A DNA stretch of 64,000 nucleotides from contig NZ_JACYXC010000001.1 of the NCBI RefSeq assembly GCF_016031615.1, positions 1,984,001-2,048,000 of the forward strand, in the 5' to 3' direction. Shown one piece after another: positions 51,715 through 62,421 of the stretch; position 1 is the stretch's first letter, and each line of letters begins with the position of its first letter. The stretch comes from Streptomyces pactum. Lineage in GTDB: Bacteria > Actinomycetota > Actinomycetes > Streptomycetales > Streptomycetaceae. A program made the position numbers and the translations under genes. The notes beneath the pieces are model-generated. The model ran no database searches, was not told the origin of the DNA, and saw nothing but the letters and a program-made list of their open reading frames with translations.

Positions 51715-52872
51715 GTGGAACGTCGCACCTTCCTGCGTGGAGCAGTGATCGGCACCTCGGCCGCCGCCTTCGGCGGCACCCTGATGCGCGGCGCCGCCTA
51801 CGCGGCCCCCGCCCAGCCCGGCCCCAGTCCCTACGGCGCGCTCGGCGCGGCCGACGCCAACGGCATCCAGCTGCCGGCCGGCTTCACCAGCCGGGTCATC
51901 GCCCGGTCCGGCCAGCGGGTGGGCAGCACCTCCTACGTCTGGCACAACGCCCCGGACGGCGGGGCCTGTTTCGCCGACGGGACGGGGTGGATCTACGTCT
52001 CCAACTCGGAGATCAGCCCCGGCGGCGGGGCGAGCGCGGTGAAGTTCAGCTCCACCGGAGCCATCACCGGCGCCTACCGCATCCTGGCCGACACCCGGCA
52101 GAACTGCGCCGGCGGCAGGACGCCGTGGAACACCTGGCTGTCCTGCGAGGAGGTCAGCCTCGGCGCGGTGTACGAGACCGACCCGTACGGCGCGAAGGCG
52201 GCCGTCCGGCGGGACGCGATGGGCAAGTTCAAGCACGAGGCCGCCGCGGCCGACCCGGTGCGCAAGGTCGTCTACCTGACCGAGGACGAGAGCGACGGCT
52301 GCCTGTACCGGTTCGTGCCCACCACCTGGGGTGACCTGTCCACCGGCACCCTCCAGGTGCTCAAGGCCGGTACCGGCACCTCCGGTTCGTTCACCTGGGC
52401 GAACGTGCCCGACCCGGACGGCTCCCCGACCGCGACCCGCAACCAGGTCTCCGGGGCCAAGCGGTTCAACGGCGGCGAGGGCTGCCACTACGCCAACGAC
52501 ACCGTGTGGTTCACCACCAAGGGCGACAACCGGGTCTGGCGGCTGGACGTGGCGAACAACACCTACGCCCTGGCCTACGACGACTCCCTGGTCTCCGGCA
52601 CCGCCCCGCTGACCGGGGTGGACAACGTCACCGGCTCCTCGTCCGGGGACCTGTACGTCGCCGAGGACGGCGGCAACATGGAGATCTGCGTCATCACCCC
52701 CGGCGACGTGGTGGCGCCGTTCCTGCGGATCACCGGGCAGTCGGGGTCGGAGATCTGCGGCCCGGCGTTCTCCCCGGACGGCAGGCGGCTGTACTTCTCC
52801 AGCCAGCGCGGCACCACCGGAAGCTCCTCCGGGGGCATCACCTACGAGGTGACGGGCCCCTTCCGCTCATAG
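51715..52872 (+). CDS. Tat-exported PhoX/DUF839-family protein
   Basis: A 385-residue secreted protein. VERRTFLRGAVIGTSAAAFGGTLMRGAAYAAP is a twin-arginine signal (RRTFLRG) with cleavage near AYA-AP. The beta-propeller-like mature part has WNTWLSCEEVSLGAVYETDPYG, KFKHEAAAADPVRKVVYLTEDES and RFNGGEGCHYANDTVWFTTKGDN, which are typical of the PhoX/DUF839 group of calcium/iron phosphatases. GTG 51715 has GGAG 5 nt upstream. Its last 31 bp overlap the 3' end of the convergent ArsR-like gene. Confidence 0.93.
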   Translation: MERRTFLRGAVIGTSAAAFGGTLMRGAAYAAPAQPGPSPYGALGAADANGIQLPAGFTSRVIARSGQRVGSTSYVWHNAPDGGACFADGTGWIYVSNSEISPGGGASAVKFSSTGAITGAYRILADTRQNCAGGRTPWNTWLSCEEVSLGAVYETDPYGAKAAVRRDAMGKFKHEAAAADPVRKVVYLTEDESDGCLYRFVPTTWGDLSTGTLQVLKAGTGTSGSFTWANVPDPDGSPTATRNQVSGAKRFNGGEGCHYANDTVWFTTKGDNRVWRLDVANNTYALAYDDSLVSGTAPLTGVDNVTGSSSGDLYVAEDGGNMEICVITPGDVVAPFLRITGQSGSEICGPAFSPDGRRLYFSSQRGTTGSSSGGITYEVTGPFRS

Positions 52873-53903
52873 CCCGACCTGGCGAAACCGGGTGCAGATT
52901 CGTTTATGCGCTCCGCCGGTGCGCCGCCCCGCAACAGGGCGGCGCCCAGCGGGGTGAGGGTGTGGAAGACCGCCCCGCCCTGACGCAGCGTCAGCAGCAG
53001 GCCGGCCTCCCGCAGCACCGTGGCGTGCTGGCTGGCCGAGGCGAGCGACACCCCGACCCGGCGGGCGAGTTCACTGGTGGTGCAGCCGCCCTCGACGCCT
53101 TGGAGCACCGCGGACCGCGTCTGCCCGACCAGCTTGCTCAGCGAGCTGGTCCGGCACGGCGGCGGCTGCCGCAGCGGGCGGGGCGAGGCGCCGGCCGGCC
53201 GGTGGTCCACCGGGTAGACCAGCACCGGGGTCAGGTCGGGGCTGAAGTAGGTCACCGGTGTCCGGCGGCAGAAGAACGACGGGAGCAGCAGCAGCCCCCG
53301 GCCGGCGAGGTAGAGGTCCCGGTCCACCGGATAGTCCACCTCCAGCACCGGCGCCCGCCACCGCATGGTGGGCGGCAGCGAGGCGAGCAGGCCGTCCGCC
53401 CCGCCGTCCAGCAGGGCGCGGCCCCGGGTGGCCCGGTCCGCCTCGATCCGGGCCTGGATGTGGGGCCAGTACGGGGCGATGGCGGCGCGGTGATAGGTTC
53501 GCAGCGCGCCGATCAGCCGGTCGAAGGCCCGGCTGCCGCCCTGCGCGAGGTCGTGCACCCAGCTCGGCAGGAGCGGGCGGTCGATGGTCAGCCGGTCGAT
53601 CTCGGCGTGCAGCCGCGCCGCCGGAGTGGCACGCAGTGCCTCGATCGCCGCGTCCGCGCCGATTATTCCCTCGGCAGGTGTCAGGAAGTCGGGGAAATAG
53701 CCGCGCGCCGGAATGAGCGGCGCGAGAACACGCGTTTCACCTTTCAATCGGGTTCTGGTTTCCGCGCGCCATTCGCCGTATACAGACTCGGCCTGCTTGT
53801 CGCGGAGCCGGTGGAAACTCAGAACGGTTTCCCAGAGAGCGTCCGGGCGGGTCGCCATCCGCAACCGCGCCAGATCGAGTCCGCTGAAGTGAACGCGTAG
53901 CAC
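52842..53903 (-). CDS. ArsR/DUF5937-like winged-helix regulator
   Basis: A 353-residue regulator. Residues 1-250 form the DUF5937-type domain (MLRVHFSGLDLARLRMATRPDALWETVLSFHRLRDK...), and the C-terminal 80 residues are an ArsR HTH (VLQGVEGGCTTSELARRVGVSLASASQHATVLREAGLL). This inverted architecture (HTH at the end) is common in Streptomyces. GTG 53903 follows GGGGG with short spacing. The 5' third is clearly less GC-rich than the rest. The ligand is unknown. It overlaps the PhoX-like gene tail to tail by 31 bp. Confidence 0.9.
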   Translation of the reverse strand: MLRVHFSGLDLARLRMATRPDALWETVLSFHRLRDKQAESVYGEWRAETRTRLKGETRVLAPLIPARGYFPDFLTPAEGIIGADAAIEALRATPAARLHAEIDRLTIDRPLLPSWVHDLAQGGSRAFDRLIGALRTYHRAAIAPYWPHIQARIEADRATRGRALLDGGADGLLASLPPTMRWRAPVLEVDYPVDRDLYLAGRGLLLLPSFFCRRTPVTYFSPDLTPVLVYPVDHRPAGASPRPLRQPPPCRTSSLSKLVGQTRSAVLQGVEGGCTTSELARRVGVSLASASQHATVLREAGLLLTLRQGGAVFHTLTPLGAALLRGGAPAERINESAPGFARSGYERKGPVTS

Positions 53904-54100
53904 CAGACCCCCACAAAAGTGACATCCGTGGCCACCCCCCGATCACGGACGAGTATGCACACTAACACAGGCAGTCACCACGCCCTTTTGGCCACAGTTG
54001 AAACGAGTCGCGCGATCAGTGTGACAACCGGAATGCTGTGAGCAGGAAAGCGCGGGTAAACGCCACGATGACAACGGCGTACGTTCGCAATTCAACAGGC

Positions 54101-54255
54101 GGTGCTCAGGACTCGGATACTCGTTCCCGTGGGGGGTGACGAGTGCGTACCGACCGCTGAGCACTTTGTTGCCGCTCGGGCCGATGCGGGCGGCAACGGC
54201 TCCCGTGGGGGGAGTGAGAGGGGGCGGCACCTCCGCACAGAGTGCCGCCCCCTTG
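54101..54255 (+). ncRNA. Candidate structured non-coding RNA
   Basis: A region without a protein gene that is full of perfect helices: GTGCTCAG (54102-54109) with CTGAGCAC (54157-54164); ACTCGT (54119-54124) with ACGAGT (54139-54144); GTTGCCGC (54168-54175) with GCGGCAAC (54190-54197); and a terminator hairpin at 54220-54252. The word TCCCGTGGGGGG appears in the loop at 54125 and again at 54201. The plus strand is preferred because the terminator is at that end and the AT-richer DNA lies upstream. Read on the minus strand it would place C6 runs in hairpin loops, as in 6C RNA. Neither strand has been tested. Confidence 0.5.
54220..54252 (+). terminator. Terminator hairpin of the candidate RNA
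   Basis: A perfect 11-bp stem, GGGGGCGGCAC (54220-54230) paired with 54242-54252, closing an 11-nt loop and followed by TT. Confidence 0.65.
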
Positions 54256-55060
54256 CGGCCGGACCCGCGGTCGGGGTGAGGGTGGCCCCCGGAGCGGCTC
54301 CAGCTGGTATCCGGTTGTCGGGCGGGCCGTGCGGCCCTTCGCCCGTCGCACCGCCCGGTGGCCCGGGCCCTCCCGCCGCCCCGCCGGGCCGGAGCGCGTC
54401 AGGTGCCCCGGACGTCCGCGCGTATCTCACCCGGTGTGACCCCGGCTCCCGCATCTGCCGCGCGTCTGCCGCCCGTCGTGCGGGTGCCGGACCGCCACGC
54501 ACCCCGGCCGGCCCGGATGACGTGAGTTATGCGGGTGCCACTCGGGGCGGCCGCGCATATCCCTGACGCCCGTGCCTCCGGGATCCTCGGACCGTGCGGT
54601 GAATCGACCGGAAGTGATGCGCCGTCACCGGCCTTGTCTCACCGGAGGTCTGACCCGGCGCCGGTTCCCCGGGTGCGCGTTCCGCTCCCTCGGGGGGTGC
54701 GACGCGCGGGGCGCACACCCTGGGGGCGGGTATGCCCCACCCGCCGGGGCGCTTCCCGTACCGCACGCCCCCGCCACGCCCCCGCCGGACCCCGCGGCGC
54801 CACCGCCGCCGGACCGGCGCCGGAGCGCTGCCGTCGCCGGACCCGCGGGAGCCCTGCCGCCGCCGGACGGCTTCGTTCGGAGCGCTGCCGCCGGGCCCCC
54901 GCCGGGAGCGCTGCCGCCGGGGCGCCGGCCGGCACGGCACGCACGCGTGCCGACGGTGGTTCCGGGGCCGGGCGGCACCCCCGTGCCCGCCCGGTCCCCC
55001 CGGCCCGGCGCGGTCCGGGAGCGGGTGACGCACACCCGCGCCCCGGACCGCCCGGGGAGG
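54256..55060. other. Long non-coding GC-rich gap with short direct repeats
   Basis: About 800 bp between the candidate RNA and the 3' end of ppdK. GAGCGCTGCCG is repeated at 54823, 54880 and 54906 within CCGCCGG-rich sequence. Some open frames cross it but have low-complexity products. A ppdK terminator is expected near 55000-55060 but I could not define one. Confidence 0.5.
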
Positions 55061-57775
<2,715 letters not shown>

Positions 57776-57927
57776 GGGACTCGAACTCCTCCGGACGGCT
57801 GCCCTGACGGCGAGGAACATACCCAGATCGAAGGTGTCTGGGTACGTCCACTCGGCTGTCATACGGCCGTAACCACCCGTCCGCCGCTAGATCGAAAGTC
57901 CTTGGCGGGTCCGACGCACTCAAGCCG

Positions 57928-57948
57928 TGTGTTCAACGGTTGAACACA
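57928..57948. promoter_or_regulatory. 21-bp palindromic operator upstream of ppdK
   Basis: Arms TGTGTTCAAC (57928-57937) and GTTGAACACA (57939-57948) are perfect complements around a single G. The position (153 bp before the start) and an AT-richer context suggest a regulator-binding site near the ppdK promoter. Confidence 0.65.
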
Positions 57949-58022
57949 TCATCACGCCCCGTTTCGGGTGACCCGGGGAAGATGAACACAGCGTCACCCC
58001 GAAGCCGGAAGTCGAAAAGCCA

Positions 58023-58047
58023 AGGGGTGGCACCCAGTGCCACCCCT
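58023..58047 (-). terminator. Terminator downstream of dus
   Basis: A perfect 10-bp stem (AGGGGTGGCA with TGCCACCCCT) and 5-nt loop, 140 bp after the stop of the leftward dus gene and upstream of ppdK. Confidence 0.7.
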
Positions 58048-58186
58048 ATGAAAGGTGCATCCTCCCCTGAAGCGCTCATATGAGCAAACCTCTCATCAGG
58101 CGTGGCGAGAATCACGCCTTGCAGAGTGGCCGGATCGGCGGGTCATCCCGCCATTCGGACACCGCGGCGAGGCCGGTACGACGGCA

Positions 58187-59326
58187 TCACCCGCCCGATG
58201 TGTCCGATTCCGCCTCATCGCTCACCCGGACCCGCTCGTACGGATCGCCCAGCCAGCCGTCCGGGAGCACCACCCGGTTGCGCCCGGAGGTGCGTCCGCG
58301 CGGTCCGTCGGCCCCGAGGGGCCATTTCTGGTCCAATTCGAGCCCGCTCATCAGAGCGTCCATTTCGTCCAGGGATGAGGCGATTGCCAGGCGCTTGCGG
58401 GTCTCCGAGCCGATCGAGAAGCCCTTGGTGTACCAGGCGACGTGCTTGCGGAAGTCGATGACACCGCGCTCCTCGTCGCCGAGCCACTCGGCGAGCAGCT
58501 CCGCGTGCCGCCGCATCACCGCGGCGACCTCCCGCAGCGTCGGGGCCGCCGCGGGCCCGCCGTCCTCCTCGAAGGCCGCGACCAGGTCCCCGAAGAGCCA
58601 GGGCCGGCCCAGGCAGCCGCGCCCGACCACCACCCCGTCACAGCCGGTCTCGCGCACCATCCGGACCGCGTCGGCGGCCGACCAGATGTCCCCGTTGCCC
58701 AGCACCGGGATCTCCGGCACGGCCTCCTTCAGCCGGGCGATGGCGTCCCAGTCGGCGGTGCCGCCGTAGTGCTGGGCGGCGGTCCGCCCGTGCAGGGCGA
58801 TGGCGGTGACCCCCTCCTCGACCGCGATCCGGCCCGCGTCCAGGTAGGTGAGGTGGTCGTCGTCGATGCCCTTGCGCATCTTCATGGTCACCGGCAGCTC
58901 GCCGGCCGCGGTGACCGCCTCCCGCAGGATGGCGCGGAGCAGGTGCCGCTTGTACGGCAGCGCCGAGCCGCCGCCCTTCCGGGTCACCTTGGGCACCGGG
59001 CAGCCGAAGTTCAGGTCGATGTGGTCGGCGAGGTCCTCGTCCACGATCATCCGCACGGCCTTGCCCACGGTCGCCGGGTCCACCCCGTACAGCTGGATGG
59101 AGCGCGGCTTCTCGGAGCCGTCGAAGTGGACCAGCCGCATCGTCTTGGCGTCCCGCTCGACCAGCGCCCGGGTGGTGATCATCTCGCTGACGAAGAGCCC
59201 CTTGCCGCCGGAGAACTCACGGCACAGGGTGCGGAACGGCGCGTTGGTGATCCCGGCCATCGGCGCCAGGACGACCGGCGGCTGGACCGTGTGCGGTCCG
59301 ATCTGCAGGGGCTTGGTCAGGCTCAT
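58187..59326 (-). CDS. dus: tRNA-dihydrouridine synthase (DusB-like)
   Basis: A 379-residue FMN enzyme reducing uridine to dihydrouridine in tRNA. The barrel starts LAPMAGITNAPFRTLCREFSG, with DLNFGCPVPKVTRKGGGSAL (catalytic Cys), VTMKMRKGID, LHGRTAAQHYGGTADW and VLGNGDIWSAADA in the expected order, and a C-terminal helical domain. ATG 59326 begins MSLTKPLQIG. Its start and neighbours are as in other Streptomyces next to ppdK. Confidence 0.95.
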   Translation of the reverse strand: MSLTKPLQIGPHTVQPPVVLAPMAGITNAPFRTLCREFSGGKGLFVSEMITTRALVERDAKTMRLVHFDGSEKPRSIQLYGVDPATVGKAVRMIVDEDLADHIDLNFGCPVPKVTRKGGGSALPYKRHLLRAILREAVTAAGELPVTMKMRKGIDDDHLTYLDAGRIAVEEGVTAIALHGRTAAQHYGGTADWDAIARLKEAVPEIPVLGNGDIWSAADAVRMVRETGCDGVVVGRGCLGRPWLFGDLVAAFEEDGGPAAAPTLREVAAVMRRHAELLAEWLGDEERGVIDFRKHVAWYTKGFSIGSETRKRLAIASSLDEMDALMSGLELDQKWPLGADGPRGRTSGRNRVVLPDGWLGDPYERVRVSDEAESDTSGG

Positions 59327-59532
59327 GGAGGCGGCTTCCTCGGTCAGCGGGCGGCCGGGACGGCCGTCGCGGTCGGGACGGACGGACCCTCCATTGTCCC
59401 GTACCCGCGCCGGACCCGGCCCGCCCGCGCCCGCCGGCCGCCCCGCACCCCGCCCGCAGCCGGGTACCGCCGGTTTGCGCACCGGCGGGAGCCCGGGCTC
59501 CCGCCGCGCGTACGGCGGGGGTGCGGGGTCCC

Positions 59533-60291
59533 TCACGGGCGGTTGGGGAAGGAGCCGACCAGCCCGCCGTCGATCACCAGGTCCTGGCCGGTGATGTAGG
59601 CCGCGTCGGCGGAGGCGAGGAAGGCGACCGCGGCGGCGACGTCGGCGGCGTGGCCGATGGTGCCGAGCGGCACCTGCGCACCGTTGCGGGCGTCGGCCTC
59701 CGGGTCGGGGTTGGCGTCCCGGTACATCTCGGTGTCGATGAAGCCGGGGCTGACCGAGTTGACCCGGATGCCGCGCGGGGCCAGGTCGGAACCGAGGGTG
59801 CGGGCCAGGTTGTGGACGGCGGCCTTGGTCGCCGAGTAGACGCTGGCGACGGGCAGGCCGCGGTGGAGCGTCCAGGAGGCGTTGAGGACGATCGCGCCGC
59901 CGTCCCTCAGCAGCGGCAGCGCCTTCTGGACCGTGAAGAAGACGCCCTTGAAGTTGACGTCCGTGGCGTGGTCGAAGTCGGCCTCGGTGATGTCGGCGCC
60001 GGGCTTGAAGACGCCGGTGCCGGCGTTGGCGAAGACCGCGTCCAGGCTGCCCCGCCAGGTCTCCACGCGGCGCATCAGGGCGTCCAGGTCGGCGAGGTCC
60101 GCCGAGTCGGCGCGGACGGTCAGCAGCCGCCCGCCGGCGTCCAGCTCCCCGGCCGCCCGGGCCAGCCGGGTCTCGTCGCGGCCGGTGATGACGACGTAGG
60201 CGCCCTCGTCGAGCAGACGGCGGGCGGTGGCCAGCCCCATGCCCGAGGTGCCACCGGTGATCAGGACGGTGTGGTTGGTGAATCGCTCCAT
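59533..60291 (-). CDS. Short-chain dehydrogenase/reductase (classical SDR)
   Basis: A 252-residue SDR. The cofactor motif is VLITGGTSGMGLATA (TGxxxGxG), the N-A-G is VFANAGTGVF and the active-site Tyr/Lys pair is VYSATKAAVHNL (YxxxK) with Ser in NASWTLH. It oxidises or reduces an alcohol/ketone with NAD(P). ATG 60291. Two XRE regulators lie upstream on the same strand, so it is probably their target. Confidence 0.95.
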   Translation of the reverse strand: MERFTNHTVLITGGTSGMGLATARRLLDEGAYVVITGRDETRLARAAGELDAGGRLLTVRADSADLADLDALMRRVETWRGSLDAVFANAGTGVFKPGADITEADFDHATDVNFKGVFFTVQKALPLLRDGGAIVLNASWTLHRGLPVASVYSATKAAVHNLARTLGSDLAPRGIRVNSVSPGFIDTEMYRDANPDPEADARNGAQVPLGTIGHAADVAAAVAFLASADAAYITGQDLVIDGGLVGSFPNRP

Positions 60292-60442
60292 GCCCCGATC
60301 CTGTGCCGCGGGGCCCGGCCCGGGCAGTGCGGGACGAACCTGGGTCCGCCACCACCACCTTCGCGGCGGCGGCAGGCCCGGTACCCCGGCCGGCCGGGAT
60401 GGAGCGCCACCGGGCGCCCGCGCCGGTCCGCGACCGGGGTGC

Positions 60443-61300
60443 TCAGGCCACCGCGGTGCCCAGCAGGGCGGCCAGCCGTTCGGCGGTCGCCGTCCCGGCC
60501 GCCGGGGTGTGCAGCATCAGGCGGTGCCCGGGCAGCTCGGGGAGGGTCAGCGTGGTGTACGTGAACGACAGCTCGCCGGCCTCGGGGTGGTTGATCACCT
60601 TGGTCCCGGCGGTGGCGTCGCGGACCGCGTGCTCGGCCCAGATCTCGGCGAACTCCGGGCTGACCGCGCACATGTCGGCGGCGATCCGGCCGAACTCCGG
60701 GTCCTCCGGGTAGCGGGCGGCGTCCGCGCGGAACTGCGCGGCGATGGTGTGGGCGGCGTCCCGCCAGTGGTACAGCGACGACCGGTAGCGGGCGCTGGTG
60801 AAGAAGGTGATCAGGCAGTTGTGGTCGTGTTCCTGGTAGCCGAAGACCGCCGCGGCGGCACGGTTGACGGCCACCAGGTTCCAGTGCCGGTCGATCAGGT
60901 AGGCGGGGTGCGGCAGCCAGGAGTCGATCACCTGGCGCAACCGGTCCGGTACGGTGCGGCCGGCCGCCGGTTCCGCCCGCGGCGGGTTCAGCCCGGCCAG
61001 CAGGTAGAGGTGCTCGCGCTCGGCGGCGTCCAGCCGCAGCACCCGCGCGATCGCGTCCAGCACGTCGGCGGACACGTTGATCTCCCGGCCCTGCTCCAGC
61101 CACGTGTACCAGGACACCCCCACCCCGGCGAGCACCGCGACCTCCTCGCGGCGCAGCCCGGGGGTCCGGCGCGCCCGCAGGTCGCCGACGGCCATGCCGG
61201 CCTCGGCCGGTGTCACCCGGGCCCGCCGGGACCGCAGGAACTCCCGTATCTCGGCGGTGCGCCGGGACCGTGCCTCGGCGGGAAGTCGGGTGATCTCCAT
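60443..61300 (-). CDS. XRE-family regulator with MmyB-like ligand domain (copy 1)
   Basis: A 285-residue regulator. The HTH is AEIREFLRSRRARVTP...RRTPGLRREEVAVLAGVGVSWYTWLEQGREI, with RTPGLRREEVA and GVSWYTWLEQGR as family signature. The C-terminal domain (VIDSWLPHPAYLIDRHWNLVAVNRAAAAVFG...) is the PAS-like MmyB domain, which in this family is thought to bind a ligand. The second copy lies 175 bp upstream on the same strand. It is the nearest candidate regulator for the SDR gene 150 bp downstream. Confidence 0.92.
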   Translation of the reverse strand: MEITRLPAEARSRRTAEIREFLRSRRARVTPAEAGMAVGDLRARRTPGLRREEVAVLAGVGVSWYTWLEQGREINVSADVLDAIARVLRLDAAEREHLYLLAGLNPPRAEPAAGRTVPDRLRQVIDSWLPHPAYLIDRHWNLVAVNRAAAAVFGYQEHDHNCLITFFTSARYRSSLYHWRDAAHTIAAQFRADAARYPEDPEFGRIAADMCAVSPEFAEIWAEHAVRDATAGTKVINHPEAGELSFTYTTLTLPELPGHRLMLHTPAAGTATAERLAALLGTAVA

Positions 61301-61475
61301 ATCCGGGCATCCTAGGCGCGCGCCCGGCCGCCCGGGGAGGCGCCGTCCGGGGCCCCGGGCCGGGATCGCGACGCGCCCCCGGGCGGGGGCCGGAACGCGC
61401 CCCGGGCCCAAGGGCCGGGCCCGCCGGTCCCGGGCCGGGCGCGGGACAGGGACCGGGGCCGGCGGGTCGGCGGGG

Positions 61476-62321
61476 CTACAGCCGGGCCAGTTCTTCCAGG
61501 CGGCGGCGGGACTCCTCGTCGACCGGGGTGTAGGTGAGCAGCCGGGGGCCGGGGGTGGGGCCGGTCCACAGGCCGGTGTGGTCCAGCCGCAGCAGCCCCA
61601 CCCGGGACTGCCGGAAGAGCTTGGTCCTGTCCCCCGGGCGCAGCACCTCGTGCCGCTCCCAGATCTCCCGGAACTCCGCGGAGGCGGCCAGCAGCCGGTC
61701 CAGCAGCGCCTTCCACGGCGGCTCGGCCAGGTGTCCGGCCATCGAGGCGCGGAACTTCGCGGCCATCGCGCGCAGCGTCTCGTCCAGGTCGACCAGGCTG
61801 TCGCGCCACTGCTCGTTGGTGAAGGCCAGCCACAGGCAGTTGCGGTCCTCCGGCGGCAGCGCGTCCAGGTCGCACAGCAGCCGGCCGTACGCGGTGTTGT
61901 ACGCCAGGATGTCGAACCGGCTGTTCTGCAGGCAGGCCGGGAACGGGTCGAGCTGCCGGAGCATCATCCGCAGGGACGGGGTCACCCCGGTGCACTCGCT
62001 GTTGGGCGCGGGGTCGGTCGCGCCGCCGAGCGCGAAGAGGTGGGCCCGCTCGCTCCGGTCCAGCAGCAGCGCCCGGGCGATGGCGTCCAGCACCTGCGGG
62101 GACACCTGGATGTCGCGCGCCTGCTCCAGCCACGTGTACCAGGTGACGCCGACGGCGGAGAGCTGGGCCACCTCCTCGCGGCGCAGTCCGGGGGTGCGCC
62201 GTCTGCGTCCGCGCTCCAGTCCGACCTGTTCGGGGGTGATGCGCTCCCGGCGGCTGCGGAGGAAGGCGGCGAGTTCCGCGCGGCGGACCCGCGCCTCGGT
62301 GGTGCGGACGGCGGTGGTCAT
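61476..62321 (-). CDS. XRE-family regulator with MmyB-like ligand domain (copy 2)
   Basis: A 281-residue paralogue of the preceding regulator. The HTH reads ELAAFLRSRRERITP...RRTPGLRREEVAQLSAVGVTWYTWLEQARDI, and the ligand domain QLDPFPACLQNSRFDILAYNTAYGRLLCDLD follows. The two copies share the signature but differ in the rest, so the duplication is old or they were recruited separately. ATG 62321 is divergent from an MFS exporter, with CAGG/CCTG half-sites in the 100-bp gap. Confidence 0.92.
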   Translation of the reverse strand: MTTAVRTTEARVRRAELAAFLRSRRERITPEQVGLERGRRRRTPGLRREEVAQLSAVGVTWYTWLEQARDIQVSPQVLDAIARALLLDRSERAHLFALGGATDPAPNSECTGVTPSLRMMLRQLDPFPACLQNSRFDILAYNTAYGRLLCDLDALPPEDRNCLWLAFTNEQWRDSLVDLDETLRAMAAKFRASMAGHLAEPPWKALLDRLLAASAEFREIWERHEVLRPGDRTKLFRQSRVGLLRLDHTGLWTGPTPGPRLLTYTPVDEESRRRLEELARL

Positions 62322-62354
62322 GGTGCCATGGTGCCCGGCCGGTCATCCCGTTGC

Positions 62355-62396
62355 CAGGTACTCCTGATACCAGGATCGGAAGACTCTGGTACCTGG
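62355..62396. promoter_or_regulatory. CAGG/CCTG half-site cluster between XRE copy 2 and the MFS gene
   Basis: CAGG (62355-62358), CCTG (62363-62366) and CAGG (62371-62374) alternate with exactly 8-bp steps; CTGG (62386-62389) and CCTGG (62392-62396) follow. Overlapping inverted repeats of this kind are plausible sites for the adjacent XRE regulator. Confidence 0.5.
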
Positions 62397-62421
62397 TTGA
62401 GCGAGCCACGACCGTGGAGGG

